This document shows positions 43,510 through 55,266 of a stretch of 64,000 bases of DNA, one piece after another. The notes beneath the pieces are model-generated. The model was not told the origin of the DNA. It saw only the letters and a list, made by a program, of their open reading frames with translations, and did not search any database. The DNA is taken from NCBI RefSeq assembly GCF_008728515.1, contig NC_044977.1, positions 190,019,987 through 190,083,986 on the forward strand, written 5' to 3'. Both the position numbers and the translations under genes were made by a program. Source of the stretch: Papio anubis (taxonomy: Eukaryota > Chordata > Mammalia > Primates > Cercopithecidae). Position 1 is the first letter of the stretch, and each line of letters opens with the position of its first letter.

Positions 43510-43865
43510 AATCTGTTTCAGAGCAGCTCCCATAAGGGACATTTAAGATGCATTAATAGCCACCAGAATTGTTTCCTGAGATAATACAAGGAAACATCTG
43601 GTATAAGCTTTTCACTTAACTTTTTCCCCGTTTTCACAGGTAAGTGTAAAAGTGCACTTCTTCATTTTAGTGAATATCCAATAAACATCTGGGGTAGGGA
43701 TGGGATAGAAAACTTGAATGAGGCTTCTCACAGCTCAGATTTGTAAAGAACAAATGCTCTCAAGGCACAAGTTATTCTTTCCTGTGTTCTGTTTCATAAT
43801 TAAGACTGTTTGATTATATTCATACAAATAGAATCCTGAAGGATCAGATAGGTATTTATCCTAAG
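43510..43865. other. Unrecognised intergenic stretch
   Basis: No element recognised. Confidence 0.4.
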
Positions 43866-43867
43866 AC

Positions 43868-43909
43868 TCATTATTATTGTTGTTGTTATTATTATTATTA
43901 TTATTATTT
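43868..43909. repeat. (ATT)n microsatellite at an Alu tail
   Basis: TTATTATTG then (TTA)n running into the T-rich 5' side of the antisense Alu. Confidence 0.9.
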
Positions 43910-44193
43910 TGAGATGGAGTTTCACTCTTGTTGCCCAGGCTTGAGTGCAATGGCGCGATCTCAGCTCACTGCAACCTCCGCCTCCCGGGTTCAAGCAATT
44001 CTCCTGCTTCAGCCTCCCGAGTAGCTGGGATTACAAGCATGCGCCACCATGCCCGGCTAATTTTGTATTTTTAGTAGAGATGGAGTTTTGCCATGTTGGT
44101 CAGGCTGGTCTTGAACTTTCGACCTCAGGTGATCTGCCCGCCTTAGCCTTCCAAAGTGCTGGGATTATAGGTGTGAGGCACCATGCCCAGCCT
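43910..44193 (-). repeat. Alu, antisense
   Basis: GAGATGGAGTTTCACTCTTG through CACCATGCCCAGCC. Confidence 0.96.
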
Positions 44194-44990
44194 TACATTA
44201 TTAATCATTATTATTATTACTTTATTAAGTAACTGTGGAATTGGCCATTCATACCTTTCAGGTGAGAACAGGTCTTCAAAAAAAATGATGAAAATGAAGA
44301 CTTTTTTGTGGTATTTTTGGTTTTGTTTCCTTATTTTGGAGGCGGGGGATGCCCAGGTTGAGGGCAGAGCACAATCACATAATTGTCTCAAGAGCTCTGG
44401 AGTTGCTTCAGTGTGTTTTGTAGTCTCTTTCTGGTTTCATCTTGAGTTCAGAACAGGGAGATTCCATCCAAAGAAGAGACACATGAGACAATTTAAGGCC
44501 AGGAGCAATTCAAAACGGATAACTTCAAATGTTCTTGCCTCAAATATTCACACCGTTCCTGTATCAAAGACCTAAGCTATCATCACATTTACACATCTAT
44601 ACTGGTTTAGAAGTGTAAACTTCTAAAACTAGAAGTTTCATCTCAAGCAATCAATTGTCTTAAGACACAGCCGTCAATTTCTAGCCGGCAGATGGACTGA
44701 ATTCAACTTAATTTTTTAAAAGCCCAGTTTCCATACTTGGCATACAACTTCCAGGCAGGGTCCAGATCTTGCTCTCCTCTGAGGGGAGCCCCTCAGCATG
44801 TCCCTGCTCTCTATGGATACATGTTCCATTTTAAATAAACATCCCTTTACATTGCAGCCCCCCTGTGAACCACTCACTTCCTGGTTTGCTTTTCCTTTGA
44901 GCCTGGCGGGTGGATGATGACGCTGAGTGCGGGGGCCAGGGAGCATGCGCACCACGGGCTAGGGAGTGTGCCTCTGGACTGGGCATTCTC
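44194..44990. other. Unrecognised intergenic stretch
   Basis: Short ATT units near 44205; otherwise no repeat or gene recognised. Confidence 0.4.
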
Positions 44991-44994
44991 TGCC

Positions 44995-46390
44995 TCCCTA
45001 TACCCTTGCCAAGCCATTGATCCTCCTTCCTGAGATAAAATCTGTCCTTGGTGCCATCCAGCACTCCACTCTTTCGATTCCTAGTCTTCTTCTGACTTCT
45101 CCGCTTAAGCTTGCCTCCCCCGGGTTCCATCCCTTCCTCCTTTCTCAGGGTCTGTGCTCCGGATGCTAGCCTTACTCTCTTCATCAAGGATGTGGCCCAC
45201 AAAGCACCTGCTATTCCTAAATCTTCAACCTCCCTTACCGTTTTGAGTTTTCCCCCTCAGCATATGAGCACATTTATTTCTTTACAATCCTTAAGAGCCA
45301 CGCTGCGACCTCTCTCCTCCCTTCTCACAGAGAATGCCTGGGTTGTGCCCGTGGCCCACACTGCCCCACGACTCTCTCCTCCCCACCCTTGCAGCCAGCC
45401 TCGCTCTGGGCCCTGCACTCTGCTACAGGCTCTGGCCTGGACGACTCAGGAAACAAACCAGACGGTCATTTTTTCTGTCCTTTCCTCTGTCAGCATTACA
45501 ACACTTGTAAAGTGTTGACCATGTTCAAACTCCATCCTTGAAATTCCCTCCTTCCTAAAACCCTGCAGCATCTCTTTCTTCTGAGTTCTTCCGACCTCTC
45601 TGGCAATTTCTCAGTACCCACTATGGGACTGTCTCCTTTTACCTTTTATCAGTATCTTTGTCCTCTTGTCACTCGGCCCCCCGTAGTAGTGGTGAGCATC
45701 TACATGCCCAAAGAAGACTACCCCATCTGGCATTTTCAACCCATAGTTCTTTCCTGAGCTCTCAAGTCGCGGACTCAGCTGCACACGGGACATCTCCACA
45801 TACATGGAAGTCGGCATGTCTTAAACTTGATTCCATGACCCCAGCCCTCATCCCTACAGAATGCCCCACCCCTGTTTTCCTAGGCTCACCCTGTATCTCA
45901 TCCCTGTATCTGTCTTATGAATCTCAACCCCATTTCACTGCCTCGGTACAGAAGTTTCAAGCTTTTTACTTTCATCTTCCCCAGACTGATCTCCTCAACT
46001 CCGGTCTTGCCTCCCTGCTATCCGTTGGCCATGATCCAGTCCAAACAACCCTGTCTCTGTTAGAAGATGTCTCAGGGCTTCCTGCTGCCTTCATGACTGC
46101 AGAAACTGGCTTGCTTTGCTCCCAGCCAACTCGCCTGCCTTATTCCCTGCAAGCAGGCCTCATCCCCCCTCCTTCTCCCCACGCACAAAGCTGCCTCAGT
46201 GCCCAAGCCCTCCATGCTCTCTGTTTTCTGTCGCTTTGCAGTCTTTGTGCCCGTGCTGGAAGTTTCCCTCCCCCGCATCTCTACCCAGAGACCTCCTACC
46301 TCGCACGTGCTTCAAGACTTGGCTCAGTCTGCTTCGGAAAGCCCAACCTGCCCAGTCCCATGTTCTGACCCTTCCCCACCCCTCTTGCCC
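44995..46390 (+). repeat. Long L2-like LINE segment
   Basis: Pyrimidine-rich L2 body text, including GGACATCTCCACATACATGG, TTAAACTTGATTCCATGACC and AATGCCCCACCCC, the region where L2 copies carry a conserved reading frame remnant. Long open frames here (45658..46368) look L2-derived and show no intact domain. Confidence 0.6.
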
Positions 46391-46404
46391 TCTCCCTGGG
46401 ACAT

Positions 46405-46660
46405 TGTTTGTTTGCTTGTTTTTTGAGAAACCCAGGCTTTCCTGCCTCAGCCTCCTGAGTAGCTGGGTTTACAGGCATGCACCACCATGCCTGGCTAATT
46501 TTTTTTTTTTTTTTTTTTTTTTTTTAGTAGAGACGGGGTTTCAACATGCTGGCCAGGCTGGTCTCAAATTCATGGCCTCAGGTGATCTGCCCTCCTCCGC
46601 CTCCCAAAGTGCTGGGATTACAAGCATGAGCCACCACGCCTCCCTGCCCAGCCTCCCTGG
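46405..46660 (-). repeat. Alu, antisense, internally deleted
   Basis: Starts inside the left monomer (CTGCCTCAGCCTCCTGAG), has a 27-T run at 46499..46525 in the middle, and ends CACCACGCCTCCC. CTCCCTGGGACAT is duplicated at both flanks. Confidence 0.9.
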
Positions 46661-46859
46661 GACATCTAACACAGCACTGCTGACATTGGACTGTAGTGTA
46701 GGTTTATCTGTCTCCCCAGCTCAAGCTATGCATGTTTTGGAGGCAAAAATGATGTATTTTTCTGTACCCCCGGCACCTGGCACAGTGGCTGGCGTACAGA
46801 AGTCGTTCAGGAAGCTGTATGCTACCAGTGTAGTAAGAACGGTTGATACTTGAAGGTTC

Positions 46860-47045
46860 ACAAAATGCTTCCACAAACACCATTTCTTTTGATCCCGAAA
46901 GCAATCCAGACAGGTAAGTATGGCTGGTGATGTTACCGTTATATCAAATGTGGATATTTACGCTCGGAAAGTGTAGGTGAACTGGCCAAGGTGACAGCTA
47001 GGAGGTGACAGATGTGGAATCTCTGGAACCCACATCTTCTGGCCA
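46860..47045 (-). repeat. MIR SINE
   Basis: Antisense MIR: CACAAAATGCTTCCACAAAC, AAGCAATCCAGACAGGTAAG, CTGGCCAAGGTGACAGC. Confidence 0.6.
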
Positions 47046-47283
47046 TGAGCGCCATACTTAAGCTAGTCTCTATGGTTGCACGAGCATCCCTTCCCTGCCA
47101 CCTGCCAGGGGATATACACCTAGTTTTGATCTCTGTGATTCATGCATTTTTGCTGCATATGTAATCAGAACCAATTTGCTGGAAATCTGTTCTCATCCCT
47201 GATTTGCTGGTGTAAAACATGTGGGGACTGCGGGTACCTTTCTTCTGTCTCTCAGATGGCACAGAATTAATGTAATCAAATTC

Positions 47284-47580
47284 CTTTTTTTTTTTTCTGA
47301 GATGGAGTTTCGCTCTTGTTGCCCAGGCTGGAGTGCAATGGCGCAATCTCAGCTCACTGCAGCCTCCGCCTCCCGGGTTTCAGTAATTCTCCTGCCTCAG
47401 CCTCCTGAGTAGCTGGGATAACAAGCATGCGCCACCACGCCTGGCTAATTTTGTATTTTTATTAGAGACGGGATTTCGCCATGTTGGTCAGGCTGGTCTC
47501 GAACTCCCGACCTCAGGTGATCTGCCTGCCTCGGCCTCCCACAGTGCTAGGATTACTAGCGTGAGCCACCACACCCTGCC
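47284..47580 (-). repeat. Alu, antisense
   Basis: GAGATGGAGTTTCGCTCTTG through CACCACACCCTGCC; AATCAAATTC is duplicated at both sides. Confidence 0.97.
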
Positions 47581-47589
47581 AATCAAATT

Positions 47590-48310
47590 CTTTTTAAACA
47601 TAAAGATTAATACTCCTCAGCAAAAATGAATTTCCAGTTATTTTTCAGAATCAAAAATTCTGTACAGAGAATGGGAAAATAAATCATAAACTTTCAGGAG
47701 GAAGAAAAGTATCCAATTTTGAAAATCCTATTTGTGAGGCTGGTTTGAAAAAGACTTGTCTGTTATAGGTGAATGAGTCATAACGTGACCTAGAGAAACC
47801 AGTAACTAAAAGCATGTAGGGTGTAACAAGCGAATTCCAAAGCACTAGGACTGAAGGCACACCAGAAAAGCCACAAACACAATGTGGCTGTTTGTCACAA
47901 GATCAATACAATCTCTGTCAGCAAAGTGTTCTCCACCCAAAAAGAAGTTGGTGACTTTCCAGATAAAATTTTTTTGGCTTTTTCTGCCGATCTGTGATTC
48001 CTGGTACTTTGCATTCCAGTTTTGCGATACAGCAAAATAAATATTACCTGAGGGGTTTACAGCTTCTTCAGGTCACCTGCAGCCAGGGTGCAGTGCCTGA
48101 CAAGAAGTGGGCCCTGCACCAGCGTGGGTCACTGGCCCACAAAACACTTCCCAGTGGGGCTGACTAGTCATTCGTGCACCAGGGATTAGTGCAACTTCTG
48201 CTCTGCACCATTCCAGGTGCCCGAGTTTCTACAATAAACAAGACAGGCAAAGCGCTGGCTCTCGAGAGGCTGTTATTCCACCATCAGGAAGAAAACAAAT
48301 AAAGGAGAGA
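47590..48310. other. Unrecognised intergenic stretch
   Basis: No repeat or gene recognised. Confidence 0.4.
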
Positions 48311-48311
48311 A

Positions 48312-48630
48312 TGGGCCAGGTACAGGGGTTCACGCCTGTAATCTCAGCACTTTGGGAGGCTGAGGCAGGATTGCTGAAGGCTAGGAGTTCAAGATCAGCC
48401 TGGGCAACAGAGTGAGACATTATCTCTTCAAAAAAAAAAAATTAGCTGGGCACAGTAGCACACACCTGTAGTCCCAGCCACTCAGAAGGCTGAGGTGGGA
48501 GGATCACTTGAGCCCAGGAATAAGGCCGCAGTGAGCTATGATTGCGCCACTGCATGCCAGCCTAGGCAACAGAGTGAGACCCGGTCTCAAAAAACAAAAA
48601 AAAAAAAAAAAAGAGAAAGAAAAAAAGAGG
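48312..48630 (+). repeat. Alu, full length, diverged
   Basis: GGGCCAGGTACAGGGGTTCACG to a mixed A tail. Confidence 0.95.
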
Positions 48631-48968
48631 GAATGTAAACTCAGGGGAAACACTGTGAAGAAATGAAATAGGATGTCATGATGGAAGGGGTCAGAAGCAG
48701 GGTGGGGTCTAATTTAGAATGGACAGAGAAGGAAGAGCTTACTGAGTAGGTAACTCCTGAAGCCAGGAAAGCCAGTAAAACAAAGCAAGTCTAACAAAAT
48801 GCCCAACCTGATTTTGAAGAACTAGTCAATGATGGTGGAAAATGTCACCTCTGGCCAGCCTGGGCAATGTTCATAAATGGCTGGTGCTTGGGGCCATAAC
48901 TTGGAGCAGGGTCATTTGCTGCTGTTTTTATGATCACACAACTACTAAAAACCTCTCTACAGGCTGCA

Positions 48969-49251
48969 GGCCGGGCGCGGTGGCTCACGCCTCTTATCCC
49001 AGCACTTTGGGAGGGTGAGGCGGGAGGATCACAAAGTCAGGAGATGGAGACCATCCTGGCTAATATGGTGAAATCCCATCTCAAAAAAATACAAAAATTA
49101 GCCAGGCGTGGTGGCGGGAGCCTGTAGTCCCAGCTACTCGGGAGACTGAGGCAGGAAAATGGCATGAACCCGGGAGGCAGAGCTTGCAGTGAGTGGAGAT
49201 GATGCTACTGCACTCCAACCTGGGCAACAGAGCAAGACTCTGTCCAGAAAA
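48969..49251 (+). repeat. Alu with TSD
   Basis: GGCCGGGCGCGGTGGCTCACG to an A-rich tail; CTCTCTACAG(G/T)CTGCA is duplicated at both sides. Confidence 0.96.
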
Positions 49252-49780
49252 AAATCTCTCTCTACAGTCTGCAAAGCACTTTAAATATTTGAAGTGGAAG
49301 TGAATTCAGAGACAGTGAACTTAATGTCTTTGTTTGCCACATGAAGAAACGGTTATGGCCCTGGTTGGCTTTGCATCCACATGTTCATTCCATAGGCACC
49401 CTCTGAGTTCTTGCCTTGCACACAGTGGTGGGCAGGGAACCACAGGGGATACAGAAATAAACAAAATTCGAAAGGCCTTCAAAGAGATCCCTGTCTAGCA
49501 GGGAACACATTATCTAAGCCACCTAGGAGGAAAACAGTGCTGAAAGCAGAGTCATCCCCAGACCCCACCCAGAACTAGCAAGGCGCAAGCCAGAACTAGA
49601 ACCCTGGACTCCAGACTTCTCGTCTGGGATTTTGTTTTCTGTTTCTTTCTTTCCTTTTTTTTTTTTTTTTTTCTGAAATTTCTCAGTTACTTCCACCTGG
49701 AAAATCTCCCTGTGTCCCCAGGCCAACCTCACCACCAGTCCCTTTGGCTAATGATTAGCTTTCAGGTCTCAAATTAGATG
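49252..49780. other. Unrecognised stretch with a poly-pyrimidine run
   Basis: TTTCTTTCTTTCC plus an 18-T run at about 49656..49673; otherwise unclassified. Confidence 0.35.
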
Positions 49781-49784
49781 GCCC

Positions 49785-49990
49785 CCTCTGAAGCCTTGTG
49801 TGAGCCTCTTCTCCCTGAATTTCCTTCTGCTGTGCCCTCACTATGTGCTGTGCTGCCATCAACATTGCCCCATCAGACCTCTCATCACATGGGCCTATGA
49901 GCTGCCCTTCAGGGTCACACTGCAACCTTGGGACCTGACACAGTGCCTGCCACACAGTAGGGGGCTCAATAAAGTTCTATTAGCCAAGTA
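49785..49990 (+). repeat. L2 3' end
   Basis: GACACAGTGCCTGCCACAC then GGGGGCTCAATAAAG. Confidence 0.65.
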
Positions 49991-50053
49991 GGCAGATAGA
50001 CAACTATACGGAGCACGCTGCCACCACTCTCACCCTAATGCAATCTTTTCTCT

Positions 50054-50339
50054 CTTTTTTTAAGATGGAGTCTCACTCCGTCACCAGGATGGAGTGCAGT
50101 GACATGATCTCAGCTCACTGCAACCTCCGCCTCCGGGGTTCAAGCAATTCTCCTGCCTCAGCCTCCTGAGTAGCTCGGATTACAGGTGCATGCCACCACA
50201 TCCAGCTAATTTTTGTACTTTTACTAGAGACGGGGTTTCACCATGTTGGTCAGGCTGGTCTCGAACTCCTGACCTCATGATCTGCCCACCTCGGCCTCCC
50301 AAAGTGCTGGGATTACAGGAGTGAGCCACGGCACCCCGC
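50054..50339 (-). repeat. Alu, antisense
   Basis: AGATGGAGTCTCACTCCGTC through CACGGCACCCCGCC. Confidence 0.96.
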
Positions 50340-51210
50340 CTCTCTTTTTCTTCTTTCTCACCTCTCTGCCTCCTTTTCCCGCATCCTGGCACCTCCTCAG
50401 ACCCCAGTGTACCTACTTGCCTCACCGGGGCTCCACCCAGACCTCCCTCCCAGGAAGTACTGGGAGTCCATTCACACTGCACTTACCTACCTCCGAGTGC
50501 GAGGCGTCCTGGCTGAGGAGCAACAGGACACACAAGAAATGCCCTGAACCAGCCTGTTTCTCTCTGGCTGGATCCTTTTGCAGGGGACTGGGAAGTCGTC
50601 TCTTCTACCCTCAGCACAGATGAGCTCCACAAAGCCATGGTTTCTTAGCGGTTTCCCAAGTCCCCTCACAGGACCTCTGACAGACAAGACCGGGAGGGAA
50701 TAAATACCCGGCTGTGTCAGGGAAAGAGAATATGGGTGATTTTTTTCCCTTTTCTTCATTTTCCAAACAACTCCATAAAGTACTTATGCTACTTTTATAT
50801 CCAAAACGTTTACATTTTTTAGAATGAGTCTTTGACAACAGCTTGGAGAACATGTTTTCCTCTTCTGAATGCCGTTTATACTGACAGTCATTACGGTTCA
50901 GCTCAGCAGGTAAACACCCTCTTCCTAAGTCCTGAGTATTGTTGGATCTGTCATGGCTAGGCTGTCACACGGAGACAATTCGCGCTGCTTTACTCTACAT
51001 CTCTCTACTAAGATCATCCCAGGGTCTGCCTGGCATGTTGTGACTGCTCATAACTTATTATTTGGCTTTTTTTGCTCAGGCTGCAGGTTTTGAGACAGCC
51101 CAGGGCTTCCACTCCAAGACTGAGGAAAAGGCTCTCCTCCTTCTCCACCCTGCCTGAGCACTGGTTCCACTCTCTTCCCTGAACTTGATGACTAACAAGT
51201 ATTTCAGTCT
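50340..51210. other. Unrecognised intergenic stretch
   Basis: No repeat or gene recognised. Confidence 0.4.
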
Positions 51211-51214
51211 CTGA

Positions 51215-51735
51215 ATTCAGCTCTCTGGTGGATTAAGGTGGGAGGCAAATTTGTTGTCACGCTCCCAGTCAAGAGGTGGAGTTTTTCTCCTCCCTGCGAT
51301 TCTGGTCTGGCCCTGTGACTGCTTTAATGAATAGAAGGTGCAGAAGTCATACTGGGCCAGTTCCAGGTACAAGCTCTAGGAAGGCCGGGGAGATTTTGCT
51401 TTTGCACATTGGAGAGCCCTGAGCCACCATCTAAGAAGTCAGCTACACTTATGGATAGACCACATGGCGCAGCCACATGGAGAGAGGCCTGGCCATCCCA
51501 GTATCATGGCTGAGCCCAGCCTGCCAGCCATCACTGCCAAGGCACCAGACATGAGGAAGCCATCTTCGGTGTTGCAGCTGGTAGAGTCCCAGGACGACTG
51601 CAGCACAACCAATGCTATGTGGAGCAGAAGAGTCGCCCAGCTGAGCCCACTCAACCCTCAGCATGATGAGAGATAATACAATGTTGTTGTTTTAAGCCTA
51701 CCAAAAGTTGGCTCCCAACTGTCACCAACACAACC
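51215..51735 (+). repeat. MaLR/MLT-like LTR fragment
   Basis: CATGGAGAGAGGCCTGGCC, GCCAGCCATCACTGCC, GACGACTGCAGCAC and TGTTGTTTTAAGCC are MLT-type LTR landmarks. Overlapping 70-codon frames here are incidental. Confidence 0.55.
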
Positions 51736-52285
51736 TATTGGTGAGACAAAGCTGAGCTCACTGCTTATTGCGGTAAGGGAGAACGCCACCTGGCAAAGCT
51801 TTGGCAGTGTTTCCAGTGGGGAAAGGAAGGTCAGAGTGCACTAATAATTGGGAACTTGGTTTAAGGCAGTCTTTCATTACAGGGACTTGATCAGGACTGG
51901 GCAAGAATCACTGTGCAACACTCCAAAATTGGTGGAAACAGCAAAGTAAGGATTTTGAAATGAAAGATTCACAGAATCTGAGGGCACAAATTGTCTGTGG
52001 ATGTTTTCCATGGAATAGTTGATGGAAAGTTTCTTTAATGAACAATCAAACCACTTACCTGGGCAGGAGGCATCTGGAAAAATCAGTCATACTAATGAAG
52101 ACAGAGAAACAGCACAAAGTCATGTCACTACAGGCAACAGGATATGGTTTAGGTTTCCCGGGTGCAGGCAGAGCATGGAGCTAGCTGGTTTTGGTTCTCA
52201 AGCCACTAAGTTTTGGAATGCTTTGTCACAGAAATTAATAATTAAGACATTTCTCTAACCTTTCACTTCTCAATATTTCTGTATT
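51736..52285. other. Possible MaLR-internal sequence, unassigned
   Basis: Ends near CAAGCCACTAAGTTTTGGAATG, another LTR-like 3' landmark, so this may be part of the same old provirus. Uncertain; no coding remnant recognised. Confidence 0.3.
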
Positions 52286-52289
52286 TCTC

Positions 52290-52560
52290 AATCCATTCAT
52301 TCATCAAATACTTGCTGTATACCTATTACGTGCCAGGCACTGTGCTAGGCTGGTGATACAAAAGAGAGTAAGATAGACCAGGTCCTCCCTTTCTTGGAGC
52401 TTAAATCATCATCAGGAGGAGAAAGACAATAAACCATTAAACCAAAAAGTTAACAAGATAATTTTTATACTGATAAAGTGTTCTGAGGAAAATAAAATAA
52501 AGCAATGGAATAGAATTGGTGGGGGGGCAGTGGAGAGCTGGGACGAGAAGATAGAGTTGT
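52290..52560 (+). repeat. L2/MIR-like dispersed repeat fragment
   Basis: TATTACGTGCCAGGCACTGTG then CTTGGAGCTTAAATC and GTTCTGAGGAAAATAAAATA. Family not assigned with certainty. Confidence 0.45.
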
Positions 52561-52576
52561 GTTAGAAACAACAGTC

Positions 52577-52985
52577 AATGCTAATCATGGTGGTTCATGC
52601 CTGTAGTCCCAGCTACTAGGGAGGCTGAGGCAGGAGGATCGCCTAGGTTCCAGTGATTCTCCTGCCTCAGCCTCCTGAGTAAGTGGGATTACAGGTGCCC
52701 GCCACCAGGCCTGGCTAATTTTTGTATTTTTAGTAGAGACAGGGGTTTCACCATGTTGATTAGGCTGGTCTTAAACTCCTGACCTCAAGTGATTCACCTG
52801 CCTCAGCCTCCCAAAGTGCTGGGATTACAGGCGTGAGCCACCACACCTTGGAAACAAGTTCTCCAAGCTGTTGTCAAAGACTCATTTTTAAAAATATAAA
52901 CATTTTGGATATAAAAGTAGCAGTGATCCTCCTGGGCTCAGGAGTTTGAGACTGCAGTGAGCTGTACTCCAGCCTGGGTAATAGA
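52577..52985. repeat. Composite Alu cluster (sense fragment, antisense fragment, sense fragment)
   Basis: 52577..52645 is sense Alu text, 52646..52852 is antisense Alu (CTCCTGCCTCAGCCTCC to GCCACCACACC), and 52920..52985 is sense right-monomer text (CTGCAGTGAGCTGTACTCCAG) whose tail opens into the purine array. Confidence 0.8.
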
Positions 52986-53533
52986 GACAAAAAAAGAAAA
53001 GGTGAGGGAAGGAGTGGGGGTGGGGAGGGGAGAGAGGAAGGGAGGGGAGAAGGGAGGGGAGGGGGGAGGGAAGGAGAGGAAGGAAGGAAGAAAGGAAGGG
53101 AGGGGATGGGGGAGGGAAGGAGAGGAAGGAAGGAAGAAAGGAAGGAAGGAAGGAGAAAGAGAGAAAGAAAGGAAAAAGCAAGAGAGAGAGGGAGAGGGAG
53201 GGAGGGAGGGAAGGAAGGAAGGAAGGAAGGAAGGAAAAGAAAGAAAAAAGAAAGAAAGAAAGAAAAGAAAAGAAAGGAAAAGGTGAGGAAAGGAGAGGGA
53301 AGGGGATGGGAGGGGATGGGAGGGGAGAGGAGGGGGTGAGGGAAGGAAGGAAGGAAGGAAGGAGAAAGAGAGAAAGAAAGGAAAGAAAGGAAAAAGCAAG
53401 AAAGCAAGAAAGGGAGAGAGACGGACGAGGGAGGAAAGAAGGAAGGAAGGAAGGAAGGAAGGAAGGAAGGAAGGAAGGAAGGAAGGAAAGAAAGAAAGAA
53501 AGAAAGAAAGAGGAAGGAAGGAAAAGAAAGAAA

Positions 53534-53565
<32 letters not shown>

Positions 53566-53625
53566 AAAGAAAGAAAAGAAAGAGAAAGAAAAGAAAGAGA
53601 AAGAAAGAAAAGAAAAGGAAGAAAG
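52980..53625 (+). repeat. Purine-strand microsatellite array (GGAA/GAAA/GGGA)n
   Basis: About 645 bases almost without pyrimidine on +, with pure GGAA blocks (for example 53430..53487), GAAA blocks and GGGA blocks. The large antisense frames (177-266 codons, all S/F/P/L) and sense K/R/E/G frames are composition artefacts. Confidence 0.97.
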
Positions 53626-53970
53626 TTGGTCAAGGTAGTCCACTTGAACAGATGACGTCTGAGCTGGATGATATGCGAACGGTGGAAAAAGCCAAACAGG
53701 TAAAGATCTAGGGTGAGAATATTACAGGCAGAGGGCACAGCACAGGCAAAGTCCCTGAGGCAGACAGGAGCTCAGAGTGCCAGAGGGACTGAAAGACCAT
53801 GTGCCTGAAACACGGCAACCAAAGAGAATGTGTTCCAAGTTGAGACCAGAAAGGCTGGCAAAGGTCAGTTCACATAGGGCCTTGAAGGCTGGCGAAAGTC
53901 AGTTCACATAGGGCCTTGACGGTATCACAAGGAACTTGGACTTGAGTCTAAGTGCAATGGGAAGCCCCTG
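53626..53970. repeat. Unassigned mammalian repeat with 34-bp tandem duplication
   Basis: GCAGAGGGCACAGCACAGGC, AAAGTCCCTGAGGCAG and AGGGCCTTG text resembles a widespread old mammalian repeat I cannot name. 53851..53884 is repeated at 53885..53918 with two mismatches. Confidence 0.5.
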
Positions 53971-54435
53971 GAGCAGCGTTGCCTAAAAGAAATAAGATGT
54001 ACCCAGGCGGCAGAGGTTGCAGTGAGCCGAGATTGTATCTGTGCTTTCCAGCCTGGGCAACAGAGCGAGACTCTGTCTCAAAAAAAAAAAAAAAAAAAAA
54101 GAGAGAAAGAAAGAAAGAAGATGTGAGCCATGGAGCCTTGTATGCACTTTTAAATTGTCTAGTAGCCAAATTTTTAAAAAAAGAGAAAAAAAGGTAGAAT
54201 TAATTTTAATTATATATACTTCACCCAATATATCCAGATAGTATGATTTTGACATGTAACCCATATACAACATTATCAACAGGCTATTTCACATTCCTTC
54301 TCTGGTACTAAGTCTTTGACATAGGTTTGGGTGGTATCGTTACAGCCCATCTCAATCCAGAAAGTTGCCGTAGCCACATTTCAAGTGCTCAGTAGATTCC
54401 TGGGTCAGTGGCTACCATACAGGCCAGCTCAGCAC
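53971..54435 (+). repeat. Non-autonomous DNA transposon fossil (MER type), split by an Alu fragment
   Basis: GTGAGCCATGGAGCC, TAGTAGCCAAATTTT, CACCCAATATATCC, AGTCTTTGACATAGG and CCACATTTCAAGTGCTCAG follow the order of an old MER element; termini near GCAGCGTTGCC and GGCCAGCTCAGC. Exact family not assigned. Confidence 0.6.
54000..54120 (+). repeat. 5'-truncated Alu (right arm only)
   Basis: GGCGGCAGAGGTTGCAGTGAG to an A tail with GAAA units; a short AGAAA(T/G)AAGATGT direct repeat flanks it. Confidence 0.88.
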
Positions 54436-54539
54436 TGGAGGGTTTAAGGATCATTATCCTCCCAGGTAGGTTAAAGCTGTTTTTCATTTCTTCTTTTATC
54501 TCCTACCTATCTGCCATTATCATTCCTCAAGAACTTAGA

Positions 54540-54900
54540 GAATTCCATGTAAGTACTTCCCCATCTATCTCATCCTCTTTACCTCAGCTCACGTGTCTTC
54601 AGTATTTTGTACATCAGGTTATTGCTACATCCTCTGAATTGGGCTTTTTGCCTTGTGTCCACTTCCTCCAATCTCTCTCCACCAGGTTACTGGTGTGTTC
54701 TGCTAAAGCAGAGACCCCACCTTCTCCCATTTCCCCTTCAAAATCTTCTGTGGCTCCCACTGCCTGCTGAAGTTCAAACACTGAGGCCCTCAAGACCCCA
54801 TCAAACAGTTCCACCCTGCTTTTAACCTTCTTTCCCCCTGCCCCTTTTATGTGACACAGTTAAAACCCAGGTCTCAGCTCGGTCCACTTCATCACACTTA
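54540..54900 (+). repeat. L2 LINE fragment
   Basis: CTTCAAAATCTTCTGTGGC, CTCCCACTGCCTGCTGAAG and CACTGAGGCCCTCAAG. 54901..55250 is A/T-rich and unrecognised. Confidence 0.65.
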
Positions 54901-55266
54901 CCCCAATGACTTATGAAAGTAATGTTATCTTATTTCCCAGAATTTCCTTAAACACCATGGAACAATTGTAGCTAAACACTGAAAGCTTTTAGGACCTGTT
55001 TCTGTTTCTATTTCCATTAATAATAATTTTCCTCTCTATAAAAAAGTGTTTCATATTTGTCTTATTTGATCATTTTTATTTTGTAATTTTTTTTTTTATT
55101 TTAAGGGCAATTCCAGTGGTCCACAACATTTGGATATGAGATGTCTACTTGTTTAATTTCTCAGTAGTTCTCATCCCACAAGAAAACTCCTAGCAAAAGT
55201 GATGCAAAAAATGTCAGTAATCAGGCATCATACAAGGTTCATGTGTGTGTATGAAAATTGAAGCTA

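Noticed and set aside
45658..46853. Overlapping 236- and 245-codon frames
   Set aside because: Fall in an L2-like segment and an antisense Alu; no intact reverse transcriptase or endonuclease motif seen.
52874..53738. 177-266-codon serine/phenylalanine/proline/leucine frames and sense Lys/Arg/Glu/Gly frames
   Set aside because: Translations of the homopurine microsatellite; no protein signal.
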